Part shown: one piece after another, positions 18,840 to 26,345 of the stretch
How positions within the stretch are numbered: position 1 is the stretch's first letter
Layout: every line of letters begins with the position of its first letter
NCBI RefSeq assembly: GCF_963853665.1
Contig: NZ_OY970459.1
Span: forward strand, 4,588,001 to 4,652,000
Source: Mycobacterium decipiens
GTDB taxonomy: Bacteria > Actinomycetota > Actinomycetes > Mycobacteriales > Mycobacteriaceae
DNA: 64,000 nucleotides
Direction: 5' to 3'
Program-made: the position numbers and the translations under genes
Notes under the pieces: generated by a model
The model's input: the letters and a program-made list of their open reading frames with translations, nothing else
Database searches by the model: none
Told to the model about the DNA's origin: nothing

Positions 18840-18846
18840 GTCCGAC

Positions 18847-18936
18847 GTGCCAGCCCGCCTTGAGCCGATGCTCACCAAGCGCCGCGCAGTTGATCTGTGC
18901 CGCATCGCGGGTTGTTGCTGTTGCTGTAGCTGCTGA
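18847..18936 (+). CDS. Polycysteine leader peptide (cysteine-responsive attenuator)
   Basis: A 29-codon leaderless ORF beginning GTG and ending with five consecutive Cys codons, one Ser and a final Cys codon before TGA, plus one Cys codon earlier (codon 18). Polycysteine-encoding leaderless short ORFs upstream of cysteine and sulfur operons have been shown in mycobacteria to act as translational attenuators: scarce Cys-tRNA stalls ribosomes and lets the downstream gene be expressed. Here the downstream genes are DUF4395, cysA2 and sseC2. An alternative ATG at codon 8 is in frame but the -10 spacing favours GTG. Confidence 0.85.
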   Translation: MPARLEPMLTKRRAVDLCRIAGCCCCCSC

Positions 18937-18963
18937 GTGGCCGCGCGTTGCCGCGCAGCACTC
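18935..18963 (+). promoter_or_regulatory. Hairpin at the polycysteine ORF stop codon
   Basis: An outer GAGTG/CACTC pair and an inner GCGCG/CGCGC pair around a 4-base loop begin inside the TGA of the leader ORF. A ribosome paused on the Cys codons would sit against this stem, so it is a candidate for the switching structure or a ribosome-site sequestering fold. Structure inferred by eye. Confidence 0.45.
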
Positions 18964-19035
18964 GGAGCAGCCCGGAGCCCCACCGTCGCAGGTCTCCCAT
19001 CGTTCCCGTGCAACAGATGTACCTAGGAGTAGTCC

Positions 19036-19506
19036 GTGTCAAGCAGTAGCACCCCCAAGCGGGTGGACGGCGTTGATGTTCGCGGGCCACGGTTCGCTGC
19101 CTGGGTCACCACCGCAGTTCTGCAGATCGTCCTGATCGTTTCCGCGTTCAGTCCGCCGGCGGCCGCGATCCTGCTGGGCCTGCAGGCCGCTGTCTTTGCC
19201 GTCGGTGCTTTCGGCGGACCCCGCCGGCACCCGTACGGGAGGCTGTTCGCCGCCGTTGTGGCGCCCCGGCTGGGACCGGTCAGGGAACGCGAACCGGTGC
19301 CCCCGCTGAAGTTCGCCCAACTGGTCGGCTTCGTCTTCGCAGTCTGCGGCGTTGCCGGGTTCGCCGCCGGCGCCGTCGTGGCGGGTGTGATCGCGACCGC
19401 CGCCGCCCTGCTGGCCGCCTTCCTGAACGCGGCGTTCGGCATCTGCCTCGGCTGCCAGCTCTACCCGCTGGTGGCGCGCCTGCGACACACCGCTCGCCCC
19501 GCCTGA
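19036..19506 (+). CDS. DUF4395 membrane protein
   Basis: A 156-residue protein with four hydrophobic segments (FAAWVTTAVLQIVLIVSAFS, AAILLGLQAAVFAVGAFGG, FAQLVGFVFAVCGVAGFAAG, VAGVIATAAALLAAFLNAAF) and the family motif FGICLGCQLYP at the C-terminus, with two Cys residues that could be redox-active. DUF4395 genes are typically next to thioredoxin and rhodanese genes and are thought to take part in sulfur or redox chemistry in the membrane; the reaction is unknown. GTG start with a TAGGAG ribosome site, first structural gene after the polycysteine attenuator. Confidence 0.85.
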   Translation: MSSSSTPKRVDGVDVRGPRFAAWVTTAVLQIVLIVSAFSPPAAAILLGLQAAVFAVGAFGGPRRHPYGRLFAAVVAPRLGPVREREPVPPLKFAQLVGFVFAVCGVAGFAAGAVVAGVIATAAALLAAFLNAAFGICLGCQLYPLVARLRHTARPA

Positions 19507-19554
19507 ATACGTTGACCACGCTGGTCATCACAATGATGCGAAAGGATCCCCACC

Positions 19555-20388
19555 ATGGCACGCTCCGACGTCCTGGTCTCCGCCGACTGGGCTGAGAGCA
19601 ATCTAGAAGCCGCCAACGTCGTCTTTGTCGAAGTGGACGAAGACACCAGCGCATACGACGGTGGCCACATCGCCGGCGCGATCAAGCTGGACTGGCGCAC
19701 CGACTTGCAGGACCCGGTCAAACGCGACTTCGTTGACGCCCAGCAATTCTCCAAACTGCTCAGCGACCGCGGCATCTCCAACGACGACACGGTGATCCTC
19801 TACGGCGGCAACAACAACTGGTTCGCCGCCTACGCGTACTGGTATTTCAAGTTGTACGGGCACGACAAGGTCAAGCTGCTCGACGGCGGCCGCAAAAAGT
19901 GGGAGCTCGACGGGCGCCCGCTGTCCGCCGACCCGGTAAACCGGCCGGCGACCTCCTACAACGCGGCCCCACCGGACAACACGATCCGGGCGTTCCGGGA
20001 CGAGGTCATCGCGGCCATCAACGTCAAGAACCTCGTCGACGTGCGCTCTCCCGACGAGTTCTCCGGCAAGATCCTGGCCCCCGCCCACCTGCCGCAGGAA
20101 CAAAGCCAACGGCCCGGACACATTCCCGCTGCGATCAACGTGCCGTGGAGCCGGGCGGCCAACGAGGACGGCACCTTCAAATCCGATGCCGAGTTGGCCC
20201 AGCTGTACGCCGACGCCGGTCTCGACGGGACGAAGGAAACGATTGCCTACTGCCGGATCGGGGAACGGTCATCGCACACCTGGTTCGTGTTGCGGGAATT
20301 ACTCGGACACACAAACGTCAAGAACTACGACGGCAGTTGGACCGAATACGGCTCCCTGGTGGGTGCCCCGATCGAGTTGGGAAGCTGA
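19555..20388 (+). CDS. cysA2: Thiosulfate sulfurtransferase (rhodanese) CysA2
   Basis: A 277-residue two-domain rhodanese. The N-terminal inactive domain has VFVEVDEDTSAYDGGHIAGA near 22-41. The C-terminal catalytic domain has the active-site loop C233-R-I-G-E-R-S. It transfers sulfane sulfur from thiosulfate (or another donor) to an acceptor and is co-encoded with SseC. AAAGGA precedes the ATG, and the sseC2 start lies 1 base after the stop. Expression should depend on the upstream polycysteine attenuator. Confidence 0.93.
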   Translation: MARSDVLVSADWAESNLEAANVVFVEVDEDTSAYDGGHIAGAIKLDWRTDLQDPVKRDFVDAQQFSKLLSDRGISNDDTVILYGGNNNWFAAYAYWYFKLYGHDKVKLLDGGRKKWELDGRPLSADPVNRPATSYNAAPPDNTIRAFRDEVIAAINVKNLVDVRSPDEFSGKILAPAHLPQEQSQRPGHIPAAINVPWSRAANEDGTFKSDAELAQLYADAGLDGTKETIAYCRIGERSSHTWFVLRELLGHTNVKNYDGSWTEYGSLVGAPIELGS

Positions 20389-20389
20389 T

Positions 20390-20692
20390 ATGTGCTCTGG
20401 ACCTAAGCAAGGGCTGACGCTGCCGGCCAGCGTCGACCTGGAGAAGGAAACCGTGATCACGGGCCGCGTCGTGGACCGCGACGGCCAAGCCGTGGGCGGC
20501 GCGTTCGTGCGCCTGCTGGACTCGTCCTACGAGTTCACCGCGGAGGTCGTCGCGTCGGCCACCGGCGACTTCCGGTTCTTCGCCGCGCCCGGATCCTGGA
20601 CACTGCGCGCCTTGTCGGCGGCCGGTAACGGCGACGCAGTGGTGGAGCCGTCGGGCGCGGGCATCCACGAGGTGGACGTCAAGATCGCCTGA
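20390..20692 (+). CDS. sseC2: DUF1416 protein SseC2
   Basis: A 100-residue conserved partner of CysA2, starting MCSGPKQGLTLPASVDLEKE, with a carboxypeptidase-regulatory-like beta-sandwich (ITGRVVDRDGQAVGGAFVRL). The N-terminal Cys2 is the only cysteine. It has always been found linked to rhodanese genes in mycobacteria and is presumed to help sulfur transfer; the mechanism is unknown. One base separates it from the cysA2 stop, so translation is coupled. Confidence 0.92.
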   Translation: MCSGPKQGLTLPASVDLEKETVITGRVVDRDGQAVGGAFVRLLDSSYEFTAEVVASATGDFRFFAAPGSWTLRALSAAGNGDAVVEPSGAGIHEVDVKIA

Positions 20693-20745
20693 CGAGCTGC
20701 AGCCAGACCCGGCCAGGCCTGAGCACCGAACCGGACGCAGCCGCA

Positions 20746-20751
20746 TAGACT
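20746..20751 (+). promoter_or_regulatory. -10 element for the leaderless small membrane peptide
   Basis: TAGACT lies 7 bases before GTG 20759, the spacing for leaderless initiation in mycobacteria. A separate promoter here would make this pair independent of the cysA2 operon. Confidence 0.5.
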
Positions 20752-20758
20752 TGTCCCC

Positions 20759-20857
20759 GTGGTGCTGTTCTTCGAGATCATGCTGGTCTTGGCGACCGTG
20801 GTCATCTCCTGGTTCGCGCTGTACACGCTGTACCGGCTCATCACTGACGAGTCGTGA
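20759..20857 (+). CDS. 32-residue single-pass membrane peptide
   Basis: The ORF begins GTG GTG, followed by a continuous hydrophobic helix ([20 protein letters not shown]) and a short polar tail [11 protein letters not shown] -10 hexamer 7 bases upstream suggests a leaderless message. Its stop overlaps the start of the nitrobindin-like gene (GTGA), which argues for real translation and coupling. Function unknown; it could anchor or regulate the downstream protein. Confidence 0.7.
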   Translation: MVLFFEIMLVLATVVISWFALYTLYRLITDES

Positions 20858-21534
20858 CCTCCGGCGAGGACGCGGATGAGGGAGGTGCCGGACCCCTCGA
20901 TCCTGCCGGCTCCGGCGACCGTGCGGTTGCCGCTGCAGCTGAGCGCGCCAAGGCGACCGCTGCGCGCAATATTCCCGCCTTCGACGATTTGCCGGTTCCC
21001 GCTGACACCGCGAATCTGCGCGAAGGCGCCGACCTGAACAACGCGTTGCTGGCGCTGCTGCCGCTGGTCGGCGTGTGGCGCGGCGAGGGCGAGGGACGCG
21101 GACCCGACGGCGACTACCGGTTCGGTCAGCAGATCGTGGTCTCGCACGACGGCGGCGACTACCTGAACTGGGAGTCCCGGTCCTGGCGGCTCACCAACAC
21201 GGGCGACTACCAGGAACCGGGCCTGCGGGAGGCGGGATTCTGGCGCTTCGTCCGCGATCCCTACGATCCGACCGAGTCCCAGGCGATCGAGTTGCTCTTG
21301 GCGCATTCGGCCGGCTATGTCGAACTGTTCTACGGCCAGCCGCGCACCCAGTCGTCGTGGGAGTTGGCGACCGATGCGTTGGCCCGCAGTCGGTCTGGCG
21401 TGCTGGTCGGCGGCGCCAAACGCCTCTACGGGATCGTCGAAGGTGGAGATCTGGCCTACGTCGAGGAACGGGTTGATGCCGACGGCGGGCTGGTGCCGCA
21501 TCTATCGGCACGATTGTGCCGGTTCGTCGGGTAA
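20854..21534 (+). CDS. Nitrobindin-like heme/ligand-binding beta-barrel (Rv0813c-like)
   Basis: A 226-residue protein. After an Ala-rich N-terminus (1-45) comes a THAP4/nitrobindin-type beta-barrel starting [17 protein letters not shown] (GxWxGxG motif, about 68-84) and ending [20 protein letters not shown] with the conserved His near 216 that ligates heme in nitrobindins. The family is thought to bind ferric heme and isomerise peroxynitrite to nitrate; earlier work classed Rv0813c as a FABP-like protein. The GTG start overlaps the membrane peptide stop. Confidence 0.85.
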   Translation: MTSGEDADEGGAGPLDPAGSGDRAVAAAAERAKATAARNIPAFDDLPVPADTANLREGADLNNALLALLPLVGVWRGEGEGRGPDGDYRFGQQIVVSHDGGDYLNWESRSWRLTNTGDYQEPGLREAGFWRFVRDPYDPTESQAIELLLAHSAGYVELFYGQPRTQSSWELATDALARSRSGVLVGGAKRLYGIVEGGDLAYVEERVDADGGLVPHLSARLCRFVG

Positions 21535-21617
21535 CGGCGCGGATAGCCGGATGTCGCGTACCTGGACAACCCGGACCGCAGCCCGCTGGTCCGTGTCCGT
21601 AGCTGGCCTGCTGCTGA

Positions 21618-22374
21618 TCGGATATCTGGCGACGGTGGCGTTGCAGCCGGCCTCGACCAGCCGCGGGGCAACGCGTCTCGGCCGCCCCGGCGCCGGACAC
21701 CCCCGGCGGGCAGTCGCGCAAGCGGTTGCTGATCATCGGCGGCGCGGTGGCCGCGGTCATCGCGGTCGTCGCGGTCGTTGCGATCCTGGTCACTGCGGGG
21801 CCGAGCCGCAAGCCGGCCGCCAAGCCGGGGGGCACACCAACGGCGGCGGTGTCGCCGGCGGGGATGGATTCGATTCTGCTCGGCGCCGCCGAGGTGGGCA
21901 CCGTCTTGGGCGACGAAACATGGTGTCCTCCTCGCACGGCGACCAGCTGCGCGCCCAGCAGGCAACGCTGTCGAACCCGGACTGCCTGGCCGCTTTTCGA
22001 ACCCCTCCAGGAGTCGGTGTATCGGTCCTACGGCCCCACCGCGGTGCGCAGCGAGACGCTGCACACACCGGGGGATGACGCGGGTCACCGGGTGGTCGAA
22101 GCCGCGGCCTTCCCGTCCAGCGGAAAGGCCCGCACATTCGAAGCGTCCGCCGAGAAGTGGCGCGCCTGGCCGCCGAGTGGAACCTGGGCGACGTTACCGG
22201 CGCCGCCCCGAAGATCACACAAGTGCGCGCCCTGGCTGACGGGAGCGGCCGGACTGCCGGCACGTGCTGAGTGCGGTGTCCGACATGGTCATCGAGGTCC
22301 AGGCGTGCGGACCGGACATCGCCGACGGGGCCGGCCGGATCGCGCAACAGATGGGCAGCAAGGTCACCGCATGA
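21618..22374 (+). pseudogene. Frameshifted PknH-type extracellular sensor-domain protein
   Basis: One frame gives a Pro-rich start and membrane helix (LLIIGGAVAAVIAVVAVVAI), then SPAGMDSILLGAAEVGTVLG. A second frame continues with QQATLSNPDCLAAFRTP. The first frame resumes with ESVYRSYGPTAVRSETLHTP and PGDDAGHRVVEAAAFPSSGK. A last frame has SAVSDMVIEVQACGPDIADG and a stop at 22374. These blocks match, in order, the sensor domain of PknH and related lipoproteins, including the two conserved Cys residues. At least three frame changes and no kinase domain are visible, so it is decayed. It resembles a stand-alone sensor protein rather than a kinase. Confidence 0.8.
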
Positions 22375-22540
22375 CGGCTGCCTCGGTTCCCCGACTGGGA
22401 CCGGCCATGGAACGGCCCCCGAGCAAACGTCCGGTTGGACAGACCGGAAGCTCGGGGGCCGGGTGGCTGCGGGGAGTTCGCCAGCGCGCGTGAATCGCTG
22501 GCTCTTCCGAGCCAATGCAGCTAGCGCGCAGCCACCTCAC
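22364..22540 (-). CDS. Possible 58-residue small protein, unassigned
   Basis: A GTG-started frame of 58 codons plus stop on the minus strand, beginning VRWLRASCIGSEEPAIHARW. It is Arg/Pro-rich with two Cys residues. Its GTG overlaps the stop of another minus-strand frame (GTGA), the pattern of coupled genes in this genome. It runs antisense into the tail of the sensor pseudogene and contains the inverted repeat at 22414-22460. I do not recognise it; chance coding in GC-rich DNA is the alternative. Confidence 0.3.
   Translation of the reverse strand: MRWLRASCIGSEEPAIHARWRTPRSHPAPELPVCPTGRLLGGRSMAGPSRGTEAAVMR
22414..22460. repeat. Inverted repeat with nested stem
   Basis: GGCCCCCGAGC (22414-22424) and GCTCGGGGGCC (22450-22460) form an 11-bp perfect stem. 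The 25-base loop itself has CCGGT/ACCGG. It could be a terminator shared by the sensor pseudogene and minus-strand transcripts, or part of a structured RNA. Confidence 0.55.
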
Positions 22541-22683
22541 ATGTCCCTGAAGCTATCAATTTCGCGGACCACCTCCTTCCCTGTGTACGGCCGACCGTAC
22601 CCGCACTCCGGCCTGCCCACAACAGAATTTGGCTCATCACCGATCGCTGACGATTGCGGCGTCCACCAGCTCCGCAAAGGCAT
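22537..22683 (-). CDS. Possible 48-residue small protein downstream of pabC
   Basis: A minus-strand frame that begins at an ATG inside the end of pabC and ends ...TGKEVVREIDSFRDM. A GGAGG lies inside it, and an internal GTG at 22620 would give 27 residues. It is coupled by GTGA overlap to the next small frame. No family recognised; supported only by arrangement. Confidence 0.25.
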   Translation of the reverse strand: MPLRSWWTPQSSAIGDEPNSVVGRPECGYGRPYTGKEVVREIDSFRDM

Positions 22684-23533
22684 CAGCGATCGGGGCACGC
22701 GGCAGTCGCCGCCCATCCAGGGTGTGCACGCGGGCGGCCAGCGTCATGCTTGATACCAACCAAACCCCTTGCGCGGCAAAGAGGTCAGCGACCCGTAGCG
22801 CGCGGTAGTCGCAGTCGTAGCCCTTCGCGCGGGCCACTTCGAAGAGCGCTTGTTGGGTGGTGCCGCGCAGAATCGGATACCACGGGGGCGGCGTCAGCAA
22901 GCAGGGGTTACCGGCCCCCCCGTTGGTTGAGTCGCCGTCGACGGCGATCACCACCGTCGAGCGTGGACCTTCCAGCACGTAGCCATCCGTGCTGACGAAG
23001 ATGACGTCGCCGGCGCCCTGCCGAACGGCGTGGCGCAGGACGGCCATGTTCACCGCGTAGGACAGTGTCTTGGCGCTGGCCATCAGCCAGGGCATCGCGT
23101 CGACACCGTTGGCCGGCAAACCGCGATCCAGCATGATCGCCGCCACGCCGTCGCGGCGCGCCCCGGCAACGCGCTCGGGGACCGGATTGACCATGACATA
23201 GGCCGTCGGCGCCGAGCCGCCTTCCCGACCGCGGCTGTAGATCAACCGCAGCGCGCCCTCGTCATCGGTGCCAGCCACCCATCGCTGGGTGGCTACCTTG
23301 ATCGCGTGCCGCCAACTAGGGAGATCCGGTACGGGAAGGTCCATCAGTTTGGCCGATTGGGTCAGCCGCTGTAGGTGCGCCCCAACCAGACAGGCCCCAC
23401 CGTCGCGGACCAGCAGCGTCTCGAAGACACCATCGCCCCGCACCGCGGCAAGGTCATCGGCGTGCAGCAGCGGCATACCCGGCTCGAGGATCTCACCGTC
23501 AAGCGTGACGACCACGCCCATCTGCCCAGCCAT
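22637..23533 (-). CDS. Aminodeoxychorismate lyase-like PLP enzyme, fold-type IV (Rv0812-like)
   Basis: A 298-residue class IV aminotransferase-fold protein. Visible motifs: RGDGVFETLLVRDG near 32-45 and SAKTLSYAVNMAVLRHAVRQ with the PLP-binding Lys near 164, then EGPRSTVVI and LRGTTQQALFEVA. Family members are ADC lyase (4-aminobenzoate for folate), branched-chain aminotransferase or D-amino-acid aminotransferase. ADC lyase is the usual annotation for this mycobacterial gene. The Met at 23533 is used; a longer frame to 23569 has no family support. Confidence 0.85.
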   Translation of the reverse strand: MAGQMGVVVTLDGEILEPGMPLLHADDLAAVRGDGVFETLLVRDGGACLVGAHLQRLTQSAKLMDLPVPDLPSWRHAIKVATQRWVAGTDDEGALRLIYSRGREGGSAPTAYVMVNPVPERVAGARRDGVAAIMLDRGLPANGVDAMPWLMASAKTLSYAVNMAVLRHAVRQGAGDVIFVSTDGYVLEGPRSTVVIAVDGDSTNGGAGNPCLLTPPPWYPILRGTTQQALFEVARAKGYDCDYRALRVADLFAAQGVWLVSSMTLAARVHTLDGRRLPRAPIADAFAELVDAAIVSDR

Positions 23534-23631
23534 GACCCAGCAGCCTAATGGTCCGCTCCCGCCCGCCACGAACCTGAGCTCGCCGCAGCTCGGTGGACGA
23601 GGCCGAGCGAAGCTTTCCGTAGAGTTGTCGT

Positions 23632-24723
23632 GTGCCCGCCGTCCCTGCCCCAGACCCCGGACCCGACGCGGGTGCGATCTGGCACTACGGCGATCCCCTG
23701 GGCGAGCAACGCGCGGGGCAAACCGATGCCGTGCTGGTGAACCGATCGCACCGCGCGGTGCTCACCCTGAACGGCGGCGATCGGCAAACCTGGCTGCACA
23801 GCATCTGCACGCAACACGTCAGCCAACTGGCCGACGGCGCCAGCACCCAGAATCTCAGCCTGGACGGACAGGGCCGGGTCGAGGACCACTGGATGCAGAC
23901 CGAGCTGGGCGCTACGACCTACCTCGACACCGAGCCGTGGCGCGGTGAACCGCTGCTGGATTATCTGCGCAAGATGATCTTCTGGTCGGAGGTCACAGCG
24001 GATGCCGCTGACCTGGCGGTGTTTTCGCTGCTGGGGCCGCGACTGGCCGATCAGCCGGTACTCGACGCGCTGGGGCTGGACGCCCTGCCCGGCGAGCTGG
24101 CGGTGCCGCTCGCCGGCGGCGGCTTTGTGCGCCGGACGCCCGGCACTGCCGCCGGCCAAATCGAACTGGACGCGGTGGTCGCGCGCGGCGATTCCGCCGA
24201 CTGGCAGCGTCGCCTGACGGCGGCGGGCGTGCGCCCGGCGGGTGTCTGGTCCTTCGAAGCTCACCGGGTGGCGGCCAAGCGCCCGCGGCTCGGCGTCGAC
24301 ACGGACGAACGCACGATCCCGCACGAAGTGGGTTGGATCGGTGGCCCCGGCGCGGGCGCCGTTCACCTGGACAAAGGCTGTTACCGCGGACAAGAGACCG
24401 TCGCGCGGGTGCACAACCTGGGTAGACCGCCCCGGATGCTGGTGTTGCTGCATCTCGACGGGTCGGTGCAGCGGCCGTCGACGGGCGATGCGATCCTGGC
24501 CGGCGGTCGAGCCGTGGGACGGCTGGGCACGGTGGTCGAACACGTAGATCTGGGGCCGGTGGCGCTGGCCCTGCTCAAACGCGGCCTGCCGGGCGACACC
24601 ACCCTAGTAACCGGCCCGGAAGCCGAGGTTGCCGCGGTGATCGACGTCGAGTCGCTGCCGCCCGCCGAGGAGGTGGGCGCCGGACGGCGGGCCGTCGAAC
24701 GGCTACGCGACGGTGCTCGCTGA
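23632..24723 (+). CDS. Folate-binding YgfZ/GcvT-like protein (Rv0811c-like)
   Basis: A 363-residue protein of the YgfZ/IBA57 family. The signature KGCYRGQETVARVHNLGRPP near 247-266 carries the conserved Cys of the K-G-C-Y-x-G-Q-E motif. YgfZ-type proteins bind tetrahydrofolate and support maturation or repair of iron-sulfur enzymes. GTG start with no close upstream alternative. It is divergent from the pabC-like gene, so two folate-linked functions share one intergenic region. Confidence 0.87.
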   Translation: MPAVPAPDPGPDAGAIWHYGDPLGEQRAGQTDAVLVNRSHRAVLTLNGGDRQTWLHSICTQHVSQLADGASTQNLSLDGQGRVEDHWMQTELGATTYLDTEPWRGEPLLDYLRKMIFWSEVTADAADLAVFSLLGPRLADQPVLDALGLDALPGELAVPLAGGGFVRRTPGTAAGQIELDAVVARGDSADWQRRLTAAGVRPAGVWSFEAHRVAAKRPRLGVDTDERTIPHEVGWIGGPGAGAVHLDKGCYRGQETVARVHNLGRPPRMLVLLHLDGSVQRPSTGDAILAGGRAVGRLGTVVEHVDLGPVALALLKRGLPGDTTLVTGPEAEVAAVIDVESLPPAEEVGAGRRAVERLRDGAR

Positions 24724-24881
24724 TACCTGTGTGACGTCGGCGATAGTCTCGGCGACGGCGGGCAGGCCGCCCCACGCTGCAGGGCGCGGCACGGTAAACT
24801 ATCGACAGGACAATAACGACACCAGAGATCGGAGCCGCCTACTCGTTAGGCCGCTCCGTTATTTCGCGAGGGGGTTCCCCC

Positions 24882-25073
24882 ATGGGCCGCGGCCGGGCTA
24901 AGGCAAAGCAGACCAAGGTTGCTCGAGAATTGAAATACAGCTCCCCGCAGACCGACTTCCAGCGGCTTCAGCGCGAGCTGTCGGGGACGGGTGCCGGTGA
25001 ATCCGACCGGTTGGCCGGCGACGGCCAGTTGGACGACGACTCCGGGAGCGACGAGCACGACTGGCGTCGCTAG
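24882..25073 (+). CDS. DUF3073 small protein (Rv0810c-like)
   Basis: A 63-residue actinobacterial protein starting MGRGRAKAKQTKVARELKYS, with a basic N-terminal half and an acidic tail (DDDSGSDEHDWRR). The function is unknown, but the charge split suggests nucleic acid or ribosome contact. A -10-like TAAACT at 24795-24800 would give a leader of about 75 bases. The ribosome site lies in GAGGGGGTTCCCCC, whose G and C runs are self-complementary, hinting that initiation could be masked by pairing. Confidence 0.85.
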   Translation: MGRGRAKAKQTKVARELKYSSPQTDFQRLQRELSGTGAGESDRLAGDGQLDDDSGSDEHDWRR

Positions 25074-25089
25074 AATCACATCACTTCCC

Positions 25090-25120
25090 GCCGTGCCGGT
25101 TCGGTTCGCATCGGCACGGC
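25090..25120. terminator. Bidirectional terminator between DUF3073 and purM
   Basis: GCCGTGCCG and CGGCACGGC form a 9-bp perfect stem with a 13-base loop between convergent genes. No T tract is seen. Confidence 0.6.
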
Positions 25121-25143
25121 GTCGGCCTAGTTAGGTCTGGTTC

Positions 25144-26238
25144 TTAGAATCTCGGGTGCTGCCCAACCAGTTTCGCTCGCGGGCCTTGTTTTCCGCCTTT
25201 GCAGACCGTTCCCAGCACCCAGCAGTCCAGGTGCCGGGCGGTCAAGACGGCCAGGGCGCGGGTGGTGTCTTCGGGAGCGACGACGGCGATCATGCCGACA
25301 CCCATGTTGAACGTCTTCTCCATCTCCGCGCGCGTGACCCGTCCGCGCTGGGCAATCATGGCGAAAACCGGCGCGGGCGTCCAGGTGCCGCGGTCGGCCT
25401 CGGCGACCAGGCCATGCGGAATGACCCGTTGTAGGTTGCCGGCGAGCCCGCCACCGGTGATGTGGCAGAAGGTACGGACACGGGTTTCGGCGGCCAACGC
25501 CAAACAGTCTTTGGCGTAGATGCGGGTCGGCTCCAGGAGCTCTTCGCCTAGCGTGCGGCCGAACTCCTCCACGTAGCCGGCCAGATTCATCCGGTCAATC
25601 TCCAACAGCACCTTGCGGACCAGCGAGTATCCGTTGGAATGCAGACCGGACGAGCCCATCGCGATGATGACGTCGCCGGGCTTGACGCGGTCGGGCCCCA
25701 GCAAATCGTCAGCCTCGACGACGCCGACGCCGGTGGCAGAGATGTCGTAGTGGTCGGGCTCGATAAGACCCGGGTGCTCCGCGGTTTCGCCGCCAAGCAG
25801 CGCACAGCCCGCACGCACGCACCCATCGGCGATACCGGCGACGATCGCGTTGAGGCGTTCCGGCACGATCCGACCGACGGCGATGTAATCCAGCAGGAAC
25901 AGCGGCTCGGCGCCGCAGACCACCAGGTCGTCCACCACCATCGCCACCAGGTCCAGACCAACGGTGTCGTGCTTATCCATCGCCTGAGCGACCGCGAGTT
26001 TGGTGCCGACGCCGTCGCTGGAGGCCGCCAGCACCGGTTCGCGGTAGTCGCCGCGAAGATTGAACAGTCCGGCGAACCCGCCCAGCCCACCGCGCACCTC
26101 GGGTCTGGTGGCCTTCGAGGCGAGCGGCTTGAACAGGTCGATGGCGCGGTCACCGGCTGCAATGTCGACCCCGGCCGACGCGTAGGTGATGCCCCGACTA
26201 CCCGGGTCCTTACCGGAGCTTTTTGCGAGATCCGTCAT
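25144..26238 (-). CDS. purM: Phosphoribosylformylglycinamidine cyclo-ligase PurM
   Basis: A 364-residue AIR synthetase: SYASAGVDIAAGDR-type start (ITYASAGVDIAAGDRAIDLF), VLAASSDGVGTKL near 60, DDLVVCGAEPLFLLDYIA near 105, GGETAEHPG near 152 and ITGGGLAGNLQRVIP near 258. It closes the imidazole ring (FGAM + ATP to AIR). The start is the Met of MTDLAKSSGK, which gives the length usual in mycobacteria; the upstream in-frame extension is not supported. It lies 107 bases after purF on the same strand. Confidence 0.95.
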   Translation of the reverse strand: MTDLAKSSGKDPGSRGITYASAGVDIAAGDRAIDLFKPLASKATRPEVRGGLGGFAGLFNLRGDYREPVLAASSDGVGTKLAVAQAMDKHDTVGLDLVAMVVDDLVVCGAEPLFLLDYIAVGRIVPERLNAIVAGIADGCVRAGCALLGGETAEHPGLIEPDHYDISATGVGVVEADDLLGPDRVKPGDVIIAMGSSGLHSNGYSLVRKVLLEIDRMNLAGYVEEFGRTLGEELLEPTRIYAKDCLALAAETRVRTFCHITGGGLAGNLQRVIPHGLVAEADRGTWTPAPVFAMIAQRGRVTRAEMEKTFNMGVGMIAVVAPEDTTRALAVLTARHLDCWVLGTVCKGGKQGPRAKLVGQHPRF

Positions 26239-26345
26239 CGCGATAAAGGCTACCGGGCGGCGCGCAGCGCCGGTATCGGATGTCCTGTCGGCCACCCCGC
26301 AGCGGCCGGGCACGAAGGTGTCGTCAGCAACACAAACGATCTTCG

